Below are positions 58,601 to 64,000 of a stretch of 64,000 nt of DNA, one piece after another. The notes beneath the pieces were generated by a model that saw only the letters and a program-made list of their open reading frames with translations, was not told the DNA's origin and did no database searches. Within the stretch, counting starts at the first letter, position 1, and every line of letters begins with the position of its first letter. The translations under genes and the position numbers were made by a program. The stretch spans positions 744,001 to 808,000 of the forward strand of contig CM076269.1 of NCBI GenBank assembly GCA_038380795.1. The letters run 5' to 3'. Origin of the DNA: Pyrocephalus nanus. Lineage: Eukaryota > Chordata > Aves > Passeriformes > Tyrannidae.

Positions 58601-61600
58601 AAGGGGAAGGTGTTCCTAGTGATGATCCCATACATATTAAAGCACCCAGTCTGAACTTACTGCACAAGCTAGAGAAGCACTGCATGCTCAAGTGCCTGGA
58701 TTACTACTCTGGGATCGTTTTCCATCTCTCTGAAGAAAACCCTTGACAGAAGACAGCTCCTCTTTGGAAGAACTGTGCTATTGCTGGGTAGAATGTCTGT
58801 GCTTTGTAGCTTGGGAAGGATGAGTCTAAAATCCTGCTAGTATGTAAAACAGCCCTGGCACCCACATGACATGGGGGCCACTACATGTTCTCCACCCATG
58901 ACTGATGTGACAAACTCCATATGTTAAAAGGAGGCCGAGGAAAATCTTTTTTTTTTTTTTTCCCCCAGATGGAAAAAATGTGTAACTGTGGTACACAAAC
59001 ACTGTTTGCAGAGCTCCTCTGTTTCCTCAGCAGTAATAATGTGTCTAAAAATAAAGACTGGGATCTGGAACAAGAACAATATCATAGCCTACCACCAGCC
59101 TAGATTTTGGCACAAAAGAGATGCAGACATTTAAGGGTGTCAAGGGAAGGTGGATTTTTATTTATAGTAATAATGCTTCTTATTATTCAGTACCATTATC
59201 TGGAGAGAGAATAAGGGAGAGAGCTCAAGGTACTGCTTTCCAAGTAATTAACCAAAATATTTCAAACATACACAAAGACTGGCACATCAGTCATCAGTGC
59301 TTGTTTGGGGAAACTGCTCTCAGGAGTTTGGCCATGTGGGTTTGTCACTGCACCTGAAGGGAGCCCCACGTTTAAAGAAAAGAAAAATAGTTACAATTGC
59401 TACATAGGAATATTTTAGTATTGATAGAAGAAATAATACAAGTTAAATAGCACATTATATTGTTAAGAGATCAATGATGATATCTTTAGTTATAATGTCT
59501 TATACATGATTTTGGTGTGTGTAGGGGTTTTTTTGTTGTTGTTGTTGTTTTGTTTTGTTTTGTCTTTGTGTGGTTTTTGTTTGGTTTTGTTTGTTTGTTT
59601 CACATTTACAAAAGAGATGATACCTGATGGGGTCACTGTTTCTAGATAAAACTATTGCTGCAAAATGTAGAGATTTCTAGAACTTACATCTGGGTTTTCA
59701 TAAGGACTTTCTAAAGCTTCTGTATGGGCAAAGGAATGTCATTCAAGTGCTGATGAGTGGTTACCAATTTATGTGTTATGAGTCTATAGTTGATCAGTTT
59801 ATTATTGGGCAAAAATATAATTTAGATTTTAAAGCTGAAAAATAGTCAACTCAGTTCAAAGTAAACATTTAACGAAGAATTTTGAGACAGAAATATTGAG
59901 AATTAACTGAAATACACAGTGCCTGAATGCTCATTACTTTATCTGTGCACTAAGGTGATCTGATGAGAGCTCGTTTGTTTTCATTTTATTTATGGAATGC
60001 AGGCATCTCACAATTTACAGAATAGCATTATTGGGCAGCCAGTATTTTCAACCAAAGAAACATTGCAGTGTTTAAGAGGCAGCAGAGTTCTTTTTTATTA
60101 TTATTTTTGAGGAAGAAAATGTGCTGGAAACATTTCTCAGTGACAAGAATTCTGCACTCTATTTGAGAATGGGGCATATTTCTAATGAGCTTCAAGAATT
60201 CTTTGTCATAGGCTTAAACTAAAGGTTGGCAAGAAGAAAAGCTTTACAGATTTAAAACTTTGGTAACAAAATGACTGACAGTTATCCTTACTCTAAGTCT
60301 TTACACTGTTTTACATACTTGTTTTCTTCTCAGGCATAAATGTTTAAAAGAAGTTTTCTATCCTTCATTTCATTAAATAAATAAGTACTTCCTATAAACA
60401 TGTAAAATCTATTATCTTCAAAGGATCACAAGAATAAAGTATAGGTAAAATTCTAATAACCTGAGATAAGAATAGGAACATCTTTTACATCAACATTGAA
60501 ACTACTTCTGTACAAGGAAAGAAACAAGAAAATTGCCGAGTTGAAGGGAAGAACTTGTCCAATAACACAGAGGCAAGACTTCTCATGGAGAAGTATCCCT
60601 GAAAAAATCAAATTTGGGCGCCAAAAACCCCACAAAAATCCTGTCATTATTTATGCCTGTTGGGAACTTTCTTATTCCTTATACAGATCTGGTTGATAAA
60701 GTAAAATGCTGAGGAAAAGTGATGGTTCCTCTGGTTGCCAGATACATTACCATCAGTGTGTGCTTTGAGTTTAATCATGCCTAAATACGAGCTTTAGTTA
60801 CACAAATAGTTCAAAGGAGAACACGAGCCATTTAAATTAACCTGTTAGTTAATCCACTGTAGTCCTGCCAAATACAATTCACTAGCTCTGGGAATCACAG
60901 CATGTTACATCAGGATCATACAATACCTGGAGTGATGGTGGAGTCTCGTGCTGATGCCCCTGAAGGTCCAAAGGAGCAGTGAAGTGCAAAGCAATTTCAA
61001 TAATCTAAGAAAGAACTAAAGACTTTCCTCAAAGCTCAGCTCACAAACGGCCTGAAAGAATACAGTGGAGGTGTGTAAGAGAATTTGCAGTGTTGTGTAT
61101 CTTGCCTGCACATAAGAAGTACTTTAAAACTTCATCTGCAAGAATTCAAACTGGACTGGAGAGGTTCAAATCAGCATCGTGTAATACAAAGCACACTTAA
61201 ACCAGGTTTCAGTGCTTTAAATGGCCACAATGCTGACAAAAACTGGCTAAAACCCTGGGCTCTTTGATTTGGGCAAGGTTTTATGGGTTTGATGCCCCAG
61301 CCTCCTTTAGTGGGAGCCCAGGAGAAGCTGCTCATCTACAGCAGGAGGGTGTTTTCATTTTCTGTGAGTGCTGAGGACATAAAACACTCCCTGCCTCGTG
61401 CAGGGCAGGCTCAGGCTGGCTGGGAGCACCCAGAAGGAGGATCCTGGTGTGTCAGGGCTGGCAGAGAAAGGTGCTGCTGTGGGCAGAGGGCACTGGTGCC
61501 TTGGGTTCCCAGCAGTGCCCCCCTCGCTGTTCAGCTGCAGGAATGGCAGCTCTGCCAGACTCCTCCTCCAGCTTTTAGCATTTACCTAATTGTGCCATGT

Positions 61601-64000
61601 TAATGGTCTTGGCTACAGGGAAAATGATTAAACCACATTTGACTTTAATTTGTTGAGTTGACATGCACTTTTTTTCTATCAATGTGGCAAATTACTAGAA
61701 GAGCAAAACCAAATAAAGTGATTTACCATTAGTCTGCTGTTGCATGAACATGGAATTAAAAGCAAAATAATTTAAGAATGGAACAGTTCTGTAATTAGAA
61801 AAAGTAGCTGTTCAGACTTCCTATGCTTTGTGTTCAAACCCACGTTCAGATTTGGTCTTCCCAGGGACCTGATACTGTGAGACAGCTTAGCAGGGAGATA
61901 CAGGTCAGATAAAAAGTTGTGATGGTGTAGGATAGGATGTGTGCAAAGATAGATTTGCCTCTCAAAACAAGGAAATCCCTTATGGATTCTGAGCTCCTGT
62001 CCTAGGGGACTTTAAGAGCTCTAATATGAGAGGTAGAGAGTACATCTGTGTGATTGTATTTGGTGGCAGCTGAGAATAACAGTACTGGGCTTTTTTTTTG
62101 TTAGGGTAAATTATGGAGACTTGAAAGACGTTGATGGGATTGTATGGAGAAAGGAAGGGAACATTTCATGAAGAGTGAGCAAAGGAGCTTAAACACCATC
62201 AATGTATTATTATCAATTACAGGTTTGTAGAGACCTAACAGTTTGATGCTTAATTTTCTGATAAAATCAAAGAAGGTAGCAAAACATAAGTGGTCAGATC
62301 CCCCTTATGACATGGCCTTGGCTTATACCCAGAGATCAGGATGCACATCTGCATTTAATAGACTGCAGTGCTGTTATTCTTACCAACAGTTATGCTTTGG
62401 AGCCTGTTGCTAACCATAACTCTGTTATAGTTACAAATAAATAAAAGGTAAATGAGAGGGTATGTATTAAACAGCACGAGTGCCAGGCTAGTCTGTGAAC
62501 TTAACTGGAAATACCAATTATAAAAGGTGTCATTGTGATGCAAAACTGGTTTCAGGGCCTTGGCTGTACCTGATAAGCCACTGAGGAGACACACTGTGAC
62601 ATGAAATTCGTGCTCATTCTCTGGTTAGAGAGACACACAAATGAGCAGTGGTGAAACACTCTGTGCTCAGCTGTTTCAGCCCCTGGAACAGCTGGCCCCA
62701 AACTCTGTGTCTAATGCAGGTGTCCTCTCTGTGCAGTCAGCTGTGACCAGAGCACATCTTTGAGTCACTCTAGGCTGCAGAAGCATTGATATATTACCTG
62801 GTAAAGTGTTCTCCTTTCAGTGTTTATTCCTGGTGCTGTAATTGGTTAATTATGGCTGGCCAGGGAACCTCCAAATTTTCTTTCTCTTCCTTGGCTTACT
62901 GAGTGAGAATTATTTGTCTTGTGCAAACAGAAATGCACTGACACACTTCAGTACACTTTGAAAGCCTTTTTCTGATCCTAATACTTCTGGTTACGTCTTT
63001 GGAATTTACTTTAGTAAACATTCATGCCAGCAAAATCCAAATGAACAGGTTTTTTTTTCAGAAAGCAAATACACAAATTACATTAATGTGGCTTAAGTAA
63101 ATCAATTTATAAATAGAAGCAAGTATTCATGGAAAACTTAGCCCCTTTAGCAGTCCCCAGAGCTTTTCAGTCTCAGCTGGGGTCAAGGACAGGAGGATAT
63201 AATGGTGTCAGAGGAAAACAGATGCAGTCAGATAGCTGCTGTGTGATTCAGAGAGATAATTCACCTGAAGTAAGAAATGGGATCAGAAATGCAGCCCCAC
63301 TCTCCTAAATATAAGGCACTCGAGCTTGTTTTTCTAGCAGGTTGCAATTTTCTTAAATAGCCTGCTATAGTGTGTGTTCTTTTCCAGCCAAAATATATTA
63401 TGTTTCTCTACTTTCTGAAGTGGGTACTGTAGAAGAGTGTGATTACAGCTTTTAGCAGCCTCTTTTTGGCTGCCTGGGCGTCCTTTGATAATTGCAAACT
63501 TGTTTATTGGCATCATTTGCTGGATTTTCTTTAATCCCTGTCTCTCCTCCGGGAGATGCTCTATCCCCTCTGAGGGTGACTCTTTGCGTGGGCTCTGCCT
63601 GTTCCCTGGCCCTGGGTGGGTTTGTGATCGTGCTCTGTGCTGCTGCCACCTCCCCTGTGCCCCCCTGGTGCCACTGAACACGCAGCAGCCGGAATGGACA
63701 CGGCTTGGATTGGGAAGAGTTTGTTGAACGTTGATCAGGAAACAAAGTGCACCCTCGTTAACACCGATCACTTAGATTTGTGTTTAATCACATTACACAC
63801 AGTGTACACGGGGTTTTGCTCTGATTTAAATATTGCCTTCTCATCCCTGTCAGCACAATACTTCAGCTTCATTTCTTACCATTTACCAACTAAATCTCCC
63901 TCAGGTTTGCCTCTTCTAGAGACTTCAAATCGTGGATCTTTATAAAAGGTTCAGAATTATAAAAATTTGCTAGTGAAGCGGCATGACACTACTTAACTCT
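58601..64000. other. Unique non-coding DNA to the window end
   Basis: No gene recognised. T run at 58947-58962, T/G tract at 59509-59602 (listed separately), GC-richer patches at 61290-61570 and 63540-63730, AT-rich sequence elsewhere. Open frames are all short. Confidence 0.45.
59509..59602 (+). repeat. T/G-rich simple tract
   Basis: Starts with TGTGTG, then GTT, TTTTG and TTTG units. Same composition and strand as the tracts at 27731 and 32251. Confidence 0.9.

Noticed and set aside
1..64000. CRISPR arrays, bacterial operons, rRNA, mitochondrial inserts and microRNA hairpins
   Set aside because: The sequence is vertebrate nuclear DNA; the tandem arrays lack spacers, and no known microRNA, rRNA or mitochondrial sequence was recognised by eye.

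Overview
The window is vertebrate, almost certainly avian, nuclear DNA. It is AT-rich, CpG-poor and littered with avian-type interspersed repeats: CR1 LINE 3' ends whose terminal octamer motif is still partly legible, and LTR fragments of the kind common in bird genomes. The combination of young-looking CR1/LTR pieces with very decayed LINE and SINE remnants fits a bird (songbird-like is a guess) rather than a mammal or a fish. I see no protein-coding gene, rRNA, canonical tRNA or CpG island. Open frames are short, uncorrelated with any protein family I recognise, and the longest ones lie in tandem repeats whose unit is not a multiple of three, so every frame stays open. The window is best read as intergenic sequence or the inside of a very long intron.

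Layout. 0-1 kb: unique sequence, then a strikingly uniform 19-bp G-rich minisatellite (549-963). 1-20 kb: mostly single-copy AT-rich DNA, with two near-palindromes sharing a TTTTGCATTA half-site (7.4 and 9.0 kb), a weak tRNA-like SINE candidate (9.6 kb) and a MIR-like fragment (15.2 kb). 20-24 kb: conserved-looking AT-rich sequence holding two diverged copies of one ~100-bp element (20.4 and 21.7 kb), then an LTR fragment. 24-30 kb: TA repeat, CR1 3' end, long T/G tract, another LTR fragment. 30-44 kb: mostly unique; an old CR1 remnant (38.5-39.0 kb), a MIR-like piece and a CR1 3' end (42.2-42.6 kb). 44-52 kb: a decayed LTR and another old CR1 fragment (47.3 kb). 52.8-55.4 kb: a hotspot with three unrelated minisatellites (50, 20/29/36 and 25 bp units) and a decayed LINE reverse-transcriptase remnant between the first two. 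55-64 kb: unique sequence with one CR1 3' end (58.3 kb).

Most LTR and CR1 pieces lie on the minus strand, and most T/G-rich simple tracts have T/G on the plus strand. Together these weakly suggest that the plus strand is (or was) the sense strand of a long transcript covering the window. The most interesting non-repeat signals are the duplicated element at 20.4/21.7 kb and the paired palindromes at 7.4/9.0 kb.
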